Program-made: the position numbers and the translations under genes
Part shown: positions 16,374-26,114 of the stretch, one piece after another
Numbering within the stretch: position 1 is the first letter of the stretch
How the letters are laid out: every line of letters starts with the position of its first letter
The notes under the pieces: generated by a model
Databases searched by the model: none
Told to the model about the DNA's origin: nothing
What the model saw: the letters and a program-made list of their open reading frames with translations, nothing else
From: CAYPJE01 sp964410945
GTDB lineage: Bacteria > Fidelibacterota > Marinisomatia > Marinisomatales > TCS56
NCBI GenBank assembly: GCA_964410945.1
Contig: CAYPJE010000028.1
Coordinates: forward strand, 1-43,388
Length of the DNA stretch: 43,388 bases
Direction: 5' to 3'

Positions 16374-18406
16374 TCGTTACCAGCCTGATCATCCTTTTCC
16401 TGCCGCTGCTGGCTTTTATCATCCAGGTGTTTTTCGGTAAACGGTTACCACGCCAGGGTGATTTAATTTCCATTGGCTCAGTTCTGATAACATTGGGATT
16501 GGCCATCGGGATGCTGGTTTCGATCCTGATGAATTTCAATCCTGAGTTTGAGGTGAGTGCTGCACTGACCTGGATTGATCTGGGCTGGTTTACAGTAGAG
16601 CTGGGTTTTCTGATCGATAATATCACCATCATTATGCTGGTAGTGGTGGCCCTGATTTCCACTATGTCGCATATTTATTCTGTGCGCTATATGGAAGGCG
16701 ATCCGCTCTATAGCCGCTATTTTGCTTACCTGGGTTTATTTACTTTCAGCATGAACGGAATCGTGTTGGCTCATAATCTGATTTCACTGTATATCTTCTG
16801 GGAATTAGTTGGATTATCTTCCTATCTGCTGATCGGTTTCTGGTTCAAGAAGGATTCGGCCGCTGAAGCCGGGAAAAAGGCATTTTTGACCAACCGGGTC
16901 GGAGATATCGGCTTCTTTATCGGGATAATGCTGCTGTTCAGTTTTATCGGGTCTTTTAACTACAGCGATATATTCGCCGGAGTGGCCGCAGGCGCCGTAC
17001 CCGGTGGATTACTGACCCTGGCCGGCATAGGTCTGTTCTGTGGGGCGGTCGGCAAGTCGGCCCAGGTTCCACTGCATATCTGGTTGCCGGATGCCATGGA
17101 AGGGCCCACTCCCGTATCGGCCCTGATTCATGCCGCCACAATGGTGGCCGCCGGTGTTTATATGCTGGTGCGATTATTTATTATCCTGACACCGGAAGCT
17201 CAGGTATTGATTGCCTATGTGGGTGGCTTTACCGCCCTGTTCGCCGCCACAATTGCCATCACCCAGAATGATATCAAGCGCGTGCTGGCCTATTCCACTT
17301 TGAGCCAGTTGGGTTATATGGTCATGGCTATCGGTACCGGTGCCTATACCGCCGGTTTCTTTCACCTGGTAACCCATGCCATGTTTAAAGCCAGCCTGTT
17401 TTACGGGGCTGGAAGTGTAATTCATGCCATGCACCATGCTCTACATGGTGCTAATTCCATTGATCCACAGGACATGCGCAATATGGGTGGTCTGAAAGGG
17501 CCAATGCCCGTGACCTACTGGACGATGGTGGTCTGCACCCTGGCGATTTCCGGTGTACCGTTGTTTTCCGGCTTCCTGTCCAAGGATGCCATCCTGGCCG
17601 GTACGTTGGCCTTTGCCGAGCATTCACCCCAGCATTTCCTGATTCCGTTCTTTGGATTTACGGCTGCGTTGATTACACCATTCTATATGCTGCGGTTGAT
17701 CTACAAGACCTTCCACAACGAACCTCAGTATCCCCAGGTTTTCCGGAAGATCAAGGAATCGCCGCGGGAAATGACCCTTCCCATGGTGATCCTTAGTGGC
17801 TTGACATTCTTCATTTTTTACACCATTCCCGGGTATAATCCGACCAGTGCCGATGGCTGGTTTAATAATTTAATACAACCCCGGGATTCGATCGTACCGG
17901 CCGACCACGTGCTGAGTGCCCTGGAGATCAGCGAGGCGGCTCACCATCAGCACCTGACGGCCCTGGTCATCTCACTGACGCTGGCTGCTATCGGGATCCT
18001 GTTGGCCTGGCTGGTCTATCGGAAACAGAAAATATCGGCCGATAACCTGGCGCGTAAAAGTGGTGTTTTATACCTGTTATCGTTCAACAAATATTATATT
18101 GACGAAATTTATCAGCGGTATATCTATCAGCCATTCATGAAACTATCAAATAAAGTCGCCTACACGGACTGGGATGTTTACGATCAGCGTTTCATCGATG
18201 GCTTCGGACGCTTTACCGATAAATTATCCCGCCTGTCGGGTGATCTGGACTGGGAAGGCCTGGACAAAGGACTGGTAAACGGGATCGGCCGCCTGATTCA
18301 AAGAGGTGGCCAGTCATTACGGTACCTGCAGACCGGCCGCTTGCAGAATTATTTACTGTTCGCCCTGTTGGGAATAATCATTATCCTGATTTTACAGACA
18401 ATATGA
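16370..18406 (+). CDS. nuoL: Complex I subunit L, antiporter-like with long lateral helix
   Basis: Distal ion-pumping subunit of the membrane arm, 678 residues. The Mrp-type core shows YIFWELVGLSSYLLIGFW, GAVGKSAQVPLHIWLPDAME, GPTPVSALIHAATMVAAGVY and VLAYSTLSQLGYM, including the key Lys, Glu and His residues. A long C-terminal segment (about 560-678) contains the amphipathic lateral helix and a final membrane helix, as in complete NuoL proteins. Whether it pumps H+ or Na+ cannot be read from the sequence. Confidence 0.97.
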   Translation: MIVTSLIILFLPLLAFIIQVFFGKRLPRQGDLISIGSVLITLGLAIGMLVSILMNFNPEFEVSAALTWIDLGWFTVELGFLIDNITIIMLVVVALISTMSHIYSVRYMEGDPLYSRYFAYLGLFTFSMNGIVLAHNLISLYIFWELVGLSSYLLIGFWFKKDSAAEAGKKAFLTNRVGDIGFFIGIMLLFSFIGSFNYSDIFAGVAAGAVPGGLLTLAGIGLFCGAVGKSAQVPLHIWLPDAMEGPTPVSALIHAATMVAAGVYMLVRLFIILTPEAQVLIAYVGGFTALFAATIAITQNDIKRVLAYSTLSQLGYMVMAIGTGAYTAGFFHLVTHAMFKASLFYGAGSVIHAMHHALHGANSIDPQDMRNMGGLKGPMPVTYWTMVVCTLAISGVPLFSGFLSKDAILAGTLAFAEHSPQHFLIPFFGFTAALITPFYMLRLIYKTFHNEPQYPQVFRKIKESPREMTLPMVILSGLTFFIFYTIPGYNPTSADGWFNNLIQPRDSIVPADHVLSALEISEAAHHQHLTALVISLTLAAIGILLAWLVYRKQKISADNLARKSGVLYLLSFNKYYIDEIYQRYIYQPFMKLSNKVAYTDWDVYDQRFIDGFGRFTDKLSRLSGDLDWEGLDKGLVNGIGRLIQRGGQSLRYLQTGRLQNYLLFALLGIIIILILQTI

Positions 18407-18439
18407 ACCGGGTAGACATGATTGAGAAATTTTGGACGA

Positions 18440-18444
18440 AAGGA
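18440..18444 (+). promoter_or_regulatory. Ribosome-binding site that places the nuoM start
   Basis: AAGGA lies 5 bases before the ATG at 18450. It argues against the in-frame TTG at 18432, which would put this site inside the coding region. Confidence 0.6.
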
Positions 18445-18449
18445 TTGAT

Positions 18450-20000
18450 ATGGATAACCATATCTTAAGCTGGTTAATATGGTTGCCGGTGATTGGCATG
18501 GCTGTTATTCTGGCCCTGCCGAAGCGGTTCAGCCACGTAATGAAAATAATTGCCGCTGTGGCCACCGGATTACAACTGGTACTGGCGATAGTCTTGTGGT
18601 TCGGCTACGATCGTATCAATGGTGGCTACCAGTTCATGGAACAGGCTCAGTGGATTCCGTCGTTTAATATTTTCTATTTCCTGGGGATAGACGGTCTCAG
18701 CTTGCCAATGGTATTGCTGACAGCTTTGTTATCGTTCATCTGTATCTTTGTCAGCTGGAAGACCGATAAAATGGTCAAAGGTTATTTTGCCCTGTTTCTG
18801 TTACTTGACGCAGGGATGATTGGTGTGTTCACCGCCCTGGATTTCTTCCTGTTCTACGTGTTCTGGGAAGTGATGCTTCTACCGATGTATTTCCTGATCG
18901 GATTGTGGGGCGGTCCCAAAAGGGAATATGCAGCCATTAAATTCTTTTTATACACTTTGTTCGGATCGGTCCTGATCCTGATAGCGATTCTGGCCCTGTA
19001 TTTCAATTGTGGTTACACATTCAATATGGTTGAGCTGGCGGAAATCGCACCCACAGCCCTCAGCGGACTGGCCTGGTGGGGAATGTCAGCCATCAAGGTA
19101 ATCTGGATTCTCCTGTTCATTGGATTTGCCATCAAGGTGCCGATTTTCCCCTTCCATACCTGGTTGCCCCTGGCCCACGTCGAGGCACCGACAGCTATAT
19201 CAGTGATCCTGGCCGGGGTGTTACTGAAGATGGGCCTCTATGGCCTGCTGCGGGTCAATTACCTGATTTTACCGGAGGCGGCCTGGTGGTTCGCCGGCAC
19301 TCTGGCATTGCTGGGACTGGTGAATATTATCTGGGGCGGCCTGTGCGCCCTGGCCCAGAAAGACCTGAAACGTCTGGTGGCCTACTCCAGTATCAACCAT
19401 ATGGGTTTTGCCCTGGTAGGTATGGCCGCCGTGGTGGCCGCCGGAATTATGAATGGTACCAATCTGACATCGGCCCAGGCCGGCATGAATGGTGCCATAT
19501 TTCAGATGTTCAATCATGGAACTATCTCGGCCATGCTGTTTATCCTGGTGGGTGTAATCTACGATCGCGCCCATCATCGCGATATTAATGGTTTTGGAGG
19601 TCTGGCTACCCAGATGCCGGTCTTTGCCGGTATTACAATGGTTGGATTTTTCGCCGGGCTGGGTCTGCCGGGATTTTCCGGTTTCGTTAGCGAGGCAATG
19701 AGCCTGATCGGTGGTTTCTCCGTTTTCCGGACGATTGTGGTTCTGTCTACCCTGGGTATCCTGTTGAATGCCGCCTATTTTCTCTGGGCCTACCAGCGGA
19801 TGTTCTTCGGGCAGTTAAATGAAAAATACAATTCCTTGCCGGATATCAATAACCGGGAATTGTTAACCCTGATTCCCTTGGCCGTACTGACCCTGTTCTT
19901 TGGGATTTTCCCCTCGACTTTCCTTAACGCCATCAAATCGACCGTTGATCTGATTATTGACCAGGTCGCCAGCCTGGGTTATCCCGGTGGTTTATTTTAA
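18450..20000 (+). CDS. nuoM: Complex I subunit M, antiporter-like
   Basis: Second ion-pumping membrane subunit, 516 residues from the ATG. Family blocks are FFLFYVFWEVMLLPMYFLIG (with the conserved Glu), GFAIKVPIFPFHTWLPLAHV, EAPTAISVILAGVLLKMGLY and RLVAYSSINHMGFALVG. A 43-base gap, the longest in the operon, separates it from nuoL. The start is set by AAGGA at 18440-18444. Confidence 0.97.
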   Translation: MDNHILSWLIWLPVIGMAVILALPKRFSHVMKIIAAVATGLQLVLAIVLWFGYDRINGGYQFMEQAQWIPSFNIFYFLGIDGLSLPMVLLTALLSFICIFVSWKTDKMVKGYFALFLLLDAGMIGVFTALDFFLFYVFWEVMLLPMYFLIGLWGGPKREYAAIKFFLYTLFGSVLILIAILALYFNCGYTFNMVELAEIAPTALSGLAWWGMSAIKVIWILLFIGFAIKVPIFPFHTWLPLAHVEAPTAISVILAGVLLKMGLYGLLRVNYLILPEAAWWFAGTLALLGLVNIIWGGLCALAQKDLKRLVAYSSINHMGFALVGMAAVVAAGIMNGTNLTSAQAGMNGAIFQMFNHGTISAMLFILVGVIYDRAHHRDINGFGGLATQMPVFAGITMVGFFAGLGLPGFSGFVSEAMSLIGGFSVFRTIVVLSTLGILLNAAYFLWAYQRMFFGQLNEKYNSLPDINNRELLTLIPLAVLTLFFGIFPSTFLNAIKSTVDLIIDQVASLGYPGGLF

Positions 20001-20030
20001 AGGAATGTGCTGCTAGGCAGGGATAAGCTG

Positions 20031-21524
20031 ATGACAAATCTCAACAGTCTCAATTATTATCGACCGGAATTGATCGTTACCGGGACAATTATCGTTCTGA
20101 TAATACTATCACTGGTTTATAAAAAGGCAAATTCAAACCGGATCGGCCTATGGTTACTGGCCGGACTGATCTTGAGTGGATTTACGATCGTATTGAATTA
20201 TGCTGGTACTCCGGTCAGTCTTTTCCTTGGCGCAATCGCCAAAGATGGATTTGGTGATTATTTTAAGCTTCTGATCTTGATCGGAACGGCCTTTACCATT
20301 CTGGTCTCACGGTCCGAACAGGTGTTGAACAACAGGGGGCTGGGAGAATATTATATCCTGCTCGGAATCCAGGTTGCCGGTTTATTTCTGATGGTATCGG
20401 CCACCGACCTGATAACGGTCTACCTGGGAATAGAAATTGTATCGATCACTTCCTTCGTCCTGGCCGGCTACCTGCAGGGGGACAAAAAGTCAACCGAAGC
20501 GGCCCTGAAATATGTGATCTATGGTGCCTTTTCGTCAGGAATCATGCTGTTCGGGTTCAGTATCGTGTTCGGACTGACCGGCGTGACCAATCTGAGCGAT
20601 ATTGCCGTTGCATTATCGGCTCTGGGAAACTCAGCCAATCTGGCCCTTATCCTGGCGACAATTTTCATTCTGGCCGGTTTCGGGTACAAAATATCGGCCG
20701 TTCCATTTCATTTCTGGACACCGGATGTCTACGAAGGATCACCAACCTCAATCACGGCCTATCTTTCCGTCGCTCCCAAAGCGGCCGGATTCGCGATCCT
20801 GATCAGGTTTTTCAATAGTACCTTCGGATCGGAAGGTGTTTTTATCAAGGCAGATTGGATCAGCCAGGTCGATATCCCCTGGTCTCAGTTGTTAGCCGTA
20901 CTGGCAGTTTTTACCATGACCTTGGGAAATCTGGTCGCCCTGAAACAGACCAGTGTTAAAAGAATGCTGGCCTATTCAAGCATTGCCCATGCCGGTTATA
21001 TGATGATGGGACTTCCGTTATTATCGGAAGCAGGAATCTTCAGTGTAATGATCTATGCCGCTATCTACCTGGCAATGAATCTGGGTGCCTTTTATGTTGT
21101 AATCAATATCCAGAATTCCACCGGTAGTGAAACATTGGACGAGTTCCATGGATTGGGTTATACAAAACCGGTCCTTGGTATTATAATGACAATATTCATG
21201 TTTTCATTGACCGGAATCCCGCCGACGGCCGGTTTTATCGGAAAGTTTTATCTGTTTGCCGCTGTTATCAATGCCGGACCGGCCTATTACTGGCTGGCTG
21301 TTTTTGGTGTAATCAACAGCGTAATTTCCCTCTATTATTACATGCGCGTTGTCAAAGCCATGTATCTGGATGGAAGAAGAGAGGATCAGATGGAGGTAGA
21401 AACAACCGGCGTAACCCGGTTAGCCGTCATTCTCTGTGTTCCTACGATCATTCTTGGTGTATATTGGACTCCACTGGTGGATTGGATATCCAACTCCTTG
21501 GAGTTATTCAGTCGGCTTTTGTAA
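20031..21524 (+). CDS. nuoN: Complex I subunit N, antiporter-like
   Basis: Third ion-pumping membrane subunit and the last nuo gene. The 497-residue protein has the blocks YLGIEIVSITSFVLAGYLQ, KYVIYGAFSSGIMLFG, GYKISAVPFHFWTPDVYEG and RMLAYSSIAHAGYMMMG. The ATG at 20031 with an upstream GGGA is preferred over the in-frame GTG at 20007. The nqr operon begins 113 bases downstream. No nuoE, nuoF or nuoG follows. Confidence 0.97.
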   Translation: MTNLNSLNYYRPELIVTGTIIVLIILSLVYKKANSNRIGLWLLAGLILSGFTIVLNYAGTPVSLFLGAIAKDGFGDYFKLLILIGTAFTILVSRSEQVLNNRGLGEYYILLGIQVAGLFLMVSATDLITVYLGIEIVSITSFVLAGYLQGDKKSTEAALKYVIYGAFSSGIMLFGFSIVFGLTGVTNLSDIAVALSALGNSANLALILATIFILAGFGYKISAVPFHFWTPDVYEGSPTSITAYLSVAPKAAGFAILIRFFNSTFGSEGVFIKADWISQVDIPWSQLLAVLAVFTMTLGNLVALKQTSVKRMLAYSSIAHAGYMMMGLPLLSEAGIFSVMIYAAIYLAMNLGAFYVVINIQNSTGSETLDEFHGLGYTKPVLGIIMTIFMFSLTGIPPTAGFIGKFYLFAAVINAGPAYYWLAVFGVINSVISLYYYMRVVKAMYLDGRREDQMEVETTGVTRLAVILCVPTIILGVYWTPLVDWISNSLELFSRLL

Positions 21525-21637
21525 ACTTAACTCCAAGTTATGACTTGTTTTCCATTCATTAGATGCGCCAGACAAAATTTCAAATTAATTAAGTGTCTTA
21601 ATATTATTACAAATTAACTAAATGATGGTTGAGATAG

Positions 21638-22978
21638 ATGGTAATAAAGATTAAAAAGGGTCACAATATCCGAATATCCGGTTTGCCGGCTGGCTCGATT
21701 GAGTCGGCTCCCAGACCGGATCTGGTAGGAATAGTGCCGGCAGATTTCACCAGCATAAAACCCAAGCTGCTGGTTAAACCCGGTGATAAAATCAAGTTGG
21801 GGGAGGCGTTATTTTTCGATAAGAATAATCCCCGCGTGAAATATCCTGCTCCCGGAGGTGGAGTGATAAAGGATGTGGTTTATGGTGAACGGCGTTCGAT
21901 CCGCAAGATTATAATCGATCTGGATTCCAGCGAGGCAGTCACTTCTTTGGATGCTCCCGCATTGGAAACAGCCGGCAGGGAGGATGTGGTTGATTTCATT
22001 CTGAACAGCAACCTGTGGCCGTTGCTGTCGCAGCGTCCTTTTGGTAAAAATGCCAACCCGGATGACACACCCCGGGCGATTTTTGTGTCCGGACATAATT
22101 CTGCGCCACTGACCGCTGATCTTTCCGTGGCGTTGGAAGGCCGGGAGGAAGCTTTCAAAACCGGAATGAATGTGCTCAAGAAACTTTCCGGTGGCGAAGT
22201 AAATCTAACGGTGGAAGCCGGAACCAGTATCCCTGCCTTTACTGACTTGGATGGAATTTCCGTTCATGAGATCAGCGGTCCCCATCCGGCTGGTAATGTC
22301 GGTATTCAGATTCACCATATTGCCCCGCTGAAACCGGGTGAGGTGGTCTGGACCATTGCAGCCCAGCAGGTTGTAACCCTGGGACGCTTATTCCTGACAG
22401 GTTCCTTTGATCCAACAGTAGTTGTTGCGGTTGGCGGGCCGGCAGCTGAAAAGCCATGCTACCTGAAAACCAGGATTGGCACTGATATTACCACCCTGGT
22501 CGTCGATCAACCTACGGTTGATGAATGCCGGATTATTTCCGGTGACGTGCTTACCGGGCGTAAAGCCGATGCGGTTGATTTTCTTGGATTCTATCATTCC
22601 TCTATAGCTCTGCTTCCTGTCAGCCATGAACGGCCATTCGTCGGGTGGGCCCGGATCGGCAGTAGCCGCAAGCAATACACCCTGACCAATGCGTTCCTGA
22701 AAACGGGTAAACAGGCCTTTGACTTTTCCACCAAGATAAATGGTGGACGCCGGGCAGTGGTTCCGATCAATGCCTGGGAGGATGTAATCCCGATGGACAT
22801 TGTTCCCAATGCTCTTTTCCGCAGTATCCTGGCTCAGGATGTGGAAGAAATGGAGAAGTTGGGGATCATCGAGTGCCACCCGGAGGATTTTGCATTAGCC
22901 ACCTTTGCCTGCCCCAGTAAAATCGAGCTCAGTGCGGTTATCAGGCAGGGCCTGGATATAATAGAAAAGGAAATTTAG
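21638..22978 (+). CDS. nqrA: Na+-translocating NADH:quinone reductase subunit A
   Basis: Peripheral cytoplasmic subunit of Na+-NQR, the Na+-pumping NADH:ubiquinone/menaquinone reductase. The 446-residue protein shows the family N-terminus KIKKGHNIRISGLPAG and the KPGDKIKLGEALFFDK segment. It continues with KYPAPGGGVIKDVVYGERR, ISGPHPAGNVGIQIHHI and the C-terminal LGIIECHPEDFALATFACPS. A 113-base AT-rich gap after nuoN precedes it and may hold its own promoter. It is 2 bases before nqrB. Confidence 0.96.
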   Translation: MVIKIKKGHNIRISGLPAGSIESAPRPDLVGIVPADFTSIKPKLLVKPGDKIKLGEALFFDKNNPRVKYPAPGGGVIKDVVYGERRSIRKIIIDLDSSEAVTSLDAPALETAGREDVVDFILNSNLWPLLSQRPFGKNANPDDTPRAIFVSGHNSAPLTADLSVALEGREEAFKTGMNVLKKLSGGEVNLTVEAGTSIPAFTDLDGISVHEISGPHPAGNVGIQIHHIAPLKPGEVVWTIAAQQVVTLGRLFLTGSFDPTVVVAVGGPAAEKPCYLKTRIGTDITTLVVDQPTVDECRIISGDVLTGRKADAVDFLGFYHSSIALLPVSHERPFVGWARIGSSRKQYTLTNAFLKTGKQAFDFSTKINGGRRAVVPINAWEDVIPMDIVPNALFRSILAQDVEEMEKLGIIECHPEDFALATFACPSKIELSAVIRQGLDIIEKEI

Positions 22979-22980
22979 CT

Positions 22981-24156
22981 ATGCAGTTTTTAAGAAAAAT
23001 CAGTGAGCGGATGAAACCGGCCTTTGAAGAAGATGGTAAGCTGCATCTGTTTTATCCGGTCTATGAAATGATGGATACCCTGCTGTTCAGCACGGATAAA
23101 GAGACCGATCAGGCTCCCTTCATTCGTGACAGTGCCGATCTGAAGCGGGTCATGACTGTGGTAATTTATGCCTTGTTACCGGCCTTTTTCTTTGGTCTGT
23201 ATAACATTGGTTATCAGCAGGGACTGGCGTTCGGGATTGAACGAACCCTGTTGGCTAATATGTGGTTTGGCTTCAAGGTAATGTTACCTATAATAATTGT
23301 ATCATACGCCGCGGGCGGATTCTGGGAGGTGTTATTTGCCGTAATTCGAAAACATGAGGTTGACGAAGGATTTCTGGTAACCGGACTATTGATTCCCATG
23401 ATCGTCCCGCCCACAATTCCACTCTGGCAAGTGGCTGTGGCGACTTCCTTTGGAGTGGTGATCGGTAAAATGGTGTTCGGTGGAACAGGGATGAACATCT
23501 TCAATCCGGCCCTCACTGCCCGTGCCTTCCTGTTCTTTGCCTATCCGGGTAAAATTTCAGGTGATGGCGTCTGGGTGATGGGGCCTGACGGTTATACCGG
23601 TGCAACCGCCTTGGCGGTTCCGGCCAGTGTAACTGATGGAAATGCGGTTGAATTACTGAATGGTGTAACCCAATTCGATTACTCCTGGTCGAATATGTTC
23701 ATGGGGCTGGTACCGGGATCGATCAGTGAGACGAGTGGTCTGATGATTCTGATTGGCGCTTTCCTGCTGATCATTTCTAAAATTGGGTCATGGCGGATTA
23801 TGCTGAGTGCTTTCATCGGCCTGGTTGTGACCGCCTTTATTACCAATATCTTTGCCGGTTACTCCAGCAATACTATGTTGAGTCTGCCGCCCCATTATCA
23901 CCTGGTTATGGGCGGCTTTTTATTCGGCGTGGTATTCATGGCCACCGATCCGGTCTCAGCGGCCCATACCAATACAGGACGCTGGATTTACGGTTTTCTG
24001 ATCGGTATGTTGACGGTGGTAGTGCGGTCGATCAATCCAGCCTATCCGGAAGGTACTATGCTGGCGATCCTGCTGATGAATGCTTTTGCCCCGTTAATAG
24101 ATCATTTTGTTGTCCAATCCAATATCAAAAGGAGGGTGGCCCGTTATGCGCAGTAA
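22981..24156 (+). CDS. nqrB: Na+-NQR subunit B, covalent FMN carrier
   Basis: Main membrane subunit that carries covalently bound FMN, and riboflavin in characterised enzymes, and forms the Na+ path. The 391-residue protein has about ten helices. The flavinylation motif DGYTGATAL is present, with T209 as the expected FMN-phosphate acceptor attached by ApbE. The MNIFNPALTARAFLFFAYPG block and the C-terminal HLVMGGFLFGVVFMATDPVS are conserved. The last 11 bases overlap nqrC. Confidence 0.97.
   Translation: MQFLRKISERMKPAFEEDGKLHLFYPVYEMMDTLLFSTDKETDQAPFIRDSADLKRVMTVVIYALLPAFFFGLYNIGYQQGLAFGIERTLLANMWFGFKVMLPIIIVSYAAGGFWEVLFAVIRKHEVDEGFLVTGLLIPMIVPPTIPLWQVAVATSFGVVIGKMVFGGTGMNIFNPALTARAFLFFAYPGKISGDGVWVMGPDGYTGATALAVPASVTDGNAVELLNGVTQFDYSWSNMFMGLVPGSISETSGLMILIGAFLLIISKIGSWRIMLSAFIGLVVTAFITNIFAGYSSNTMLSLPPHYHLVMGGFLFGVVFMATDPVSAAHTNTGRWIYGFLIGMLTVVVRSINPAYPEGTMLAILLMNAFAPLIDHFVVQSNIKRRVARYAQ
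24131..24135 (+). promoter_or_regulatory. Ribosome-binding site for nqrC inside nqrB
   Basis: GGAGG lies 10 bases before the ATG at 24146. It supports that start over an in-frame codon at 24107 deeper inside nqrB. Confidence 0.65.
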
Positions 24157-24862
24157 CAGCTATACCCTGGGATTCACCGCCTTGGTGACTATCGTCCTGG
24201 GAATCATGTTATCGGTGGCCGCAACTTCTCTGAAGGAACGGCAGCAGTTGAATGTTGAATTGGATATCAAGAAGAATATTCTGCGGGCTCTGAATATCAC
24301 CGGACCAACCGAGGTAAAGCAGACTGCCGAAGATATCCAGATATTATTTGATAATAATATTCGCGGTATCGTGGTCGATGCCGATGGCAATCCGGTGGCG
24401 GATTTGAAACCGGAAGATATTGACCCGAAAACGATGACTGGTCTTTATCCGGTTTATGAAAAAGTTGTGAATGGTTCCACCGTCGGTTATGCCCTCCCGA
24501 TTTCCGGAAAAGGTCTGTGGTCGACCTGTTATGGTTATCTGGCCCTGGAAAGTGACTGCAACACCGTAATGGGATTGACCTTCTATCAGCACGGCGAGAC
24601 TCCCGGCCTGGGTGGCGAAATCGAGAAAGAATGGTTTACCTCCAATTTCATCGGCAAGCAGATTTTCAATCCAGCGGGAGAACTGGTCAGTATCCAGATC
24701 GTGAAGGGGGTTGTAAATGAGAAAAGTCCGGAAGCCTATCATCAGGTTGACGGAATCTCCGGTTCTACCCTGACCGGTAAAGGGCTGAATATATTTATTG
24801 AACAGGATTTAATTAACTACCTGCCGTTCTTCAAACAGGCGCATTCAACGGAGGAAGGTTAA
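24146..24862 (+). CDS. nqrC: Na+-NQR subunit C, covalent FMN carrier
   Basis: Membrane-anchored subunit with a periplasmic FMN domain. The 238-residue protein has one N-terminal helix (about 8-27). The C-terminal FMN-binding domain carries GETPGLGGEIEKEWF and the attachment motif SGSTLT (205-210), with T208 as the likely acceptor. Most family members have SGAT here, so the Ser is a mild variant. It abuts nqrD without a gap. Confidence 0.95.
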   Translation: MRSNSYTLGFTALVTIVLGIMLSVAATSLKERQQLNVELDIKKNILRALNITGPTEVKQTAEDIQILFDNNIRGIVVDADGNPVADLKPEDIDPKTMTGLYPVYEKVVNGSTVGYALPISGKGLWSTCYGYLALESDCNTVMGLTFYQHGETPGLGGEIEKEWFTSNFIGKQIFNPAGELVSIQIVKGVVNEKSPEAYHQVDGISGSTLTGKGLNIFIEQDLINYLPFFKQAHSTEEG

Positions 24863-25492
24863 ATGAGTTTATTGAGTAAAAAATCACAGCAGGTCCTGAA
24901 GGATCCGCTGATGGCCAATAATCCGATTGCTTTCCAGGTGTTGGGCATCTGTTCGGCTCTGGCGGTTACGGTAAAAATGGACACGGCTATTGTTATGACC
25001 ATGGCGGTAATCTTTGTGCTGTCGATGTCAAATACGATCATATCCCTCCTGCGGAATTACATTCCGGGACGGGTTCGGATCATTGTCATGCTGGCCGTGA
25101 TAGCATCCCTGGTGATTCTGACTGATCAGGTATTGAGGGCTTATGCCTATGATATGAGCAAGCAGCTATCAGTATTTGTCGGTTTGATCATTACCAACTG
25201 CATAGTGCTGGGGCGAGCAGAAGCTTTTGCTTTGCAAAACAAACCCTGGCCGGCTTTCCTGGACGGTGTGGGAAATGCCCTTGGCTATGGCCTGATCCTG
25301 ATTGCCGTATCCTTTTTCAGGGAATTATTCGGTAGTGGTACCATCCTTGGTTTCACGATTATCCCGGAATCATTTTATGCTGCAGGATACGAGAATGTGG
25401 GATTGATGGTTCTTTCACCAGGGGCCTTCATTATCCTGGGTTTGATAATCTGGGTCCAACGGCTGATAACCAAAGTAGAAGAGGAGGCCTGA
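24863..25492 (+). CDS. nqrD: Na+-NQR subunit D
   Basis: Six-helix membrane subunit, 209 residues, that together with NqrE holds an intramembrane Fe-S centre. Conserved stretches are NPIAFQVLGICSALAVT (with the Cys), VGLIITNCIVLGRAEAFAL (with the second Cys) and DGVGNALGYGLILI. It starts at the base after the nqrC stop. Confidence 0.96.
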   Translation: MSLLSKKSQQVLKDPLMANNPIAFQVLGICSALAVTVKMDTAIVMTMAVIFVLSMSNTIISLLRNYIPGRVRIIVMLAVIASLVILTDQVLRAYAYDMSKQLSVFVGLIITNCIVLGRAEAFALQNKPWPAFLDGVGNALGYGLILIAVSFFRELFGSGTILGFTIIPESFYAAGYENVGLMVLSPGAFIILGLIIWVQRLITKVEEEA

Positions 25493-25493
25493 G

Positions 25494-26105
25494 ATGTTGG
25501 AACATTATATTAGTCTGGCAGTCAAGTCGATCTTCATCGAAAATATTCTGTTGGCCTATTTTCTGGGGATGTGCTCATTTCTGGCAATATCAAAAAAGGT
25601 AGAAACATCGATTGGATTGGGACTGGCGGTAGTCTTTGTCCTGTCAATTACAGCTCCGGTCAACTGGTTTTTGCACACCTACCTGCTAAAGGAAGGTGCC
25701 CTGGCTTGGGCTGGTTTACCGGACCTGGACCTGAGTTACCTGAATTTCATCGTATTCATCGCCACGATTGCGGCGATGGTCCAGCTGGTGGAAATGATCA
25801 TGGACCGGTTTACACCCGCTCTCTATCAGAGTTTGGGAATCTTCCTGCCGCTGATCGCAGTGAATTGCGCCATCCTGGGTGGTTCACTGTTTCTGGTGGA
25901 ACGTAATTATAATCTGGGTGAATCGGTGGTCTTCGGATTTGGTTCCGGTATCGGCTTCTTCCTGGCGATTACCACTATGGCAGCTATCCGTCACCGGCTG
26001 CGGTATTCAAATGTACCTCCGGCGTTACGCGGTCTGGGTATCACCATGCTGCTGACCGGATTGTTATCAATGACCTTCATGGCCTTCTCAGGCATCGATT
26101 TATAG
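25494..26105 (+). CDS. nqrE: Na+-NQR subunit E
   Basis: Inverted-topology partner of NqrD, 203 residues and six helices. Family blocks are SIFIENILLAYFLGMCSFLA (with the Cys), FLPLIAVNCAILGGSLF (with the second Cys) and GFGSGIGFFLAITTMAAIR. One base separates it from nqrD and nine from nqrF. Confidence 0.96.
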   Translation: MLEHYISLAVKSIFIENILLAYFLGMCSFLAISKKVETSIGLGLAVVFVLSITAPVNWFLHTYLLKEGALAWAGLPDLDLSYLNFIVFIATIAAMVQLVEMIMDRFTPALYQSLGIFLPLIAVNCAILGGSLFLVERNYNLGESVVFGFGSGIGFFLAITTMAAIRHRLRYSNVPPALRGLGITMLLTGLLSMTFMAFSGIDL

Positions 26106-26114
26106 GGGCGAATT

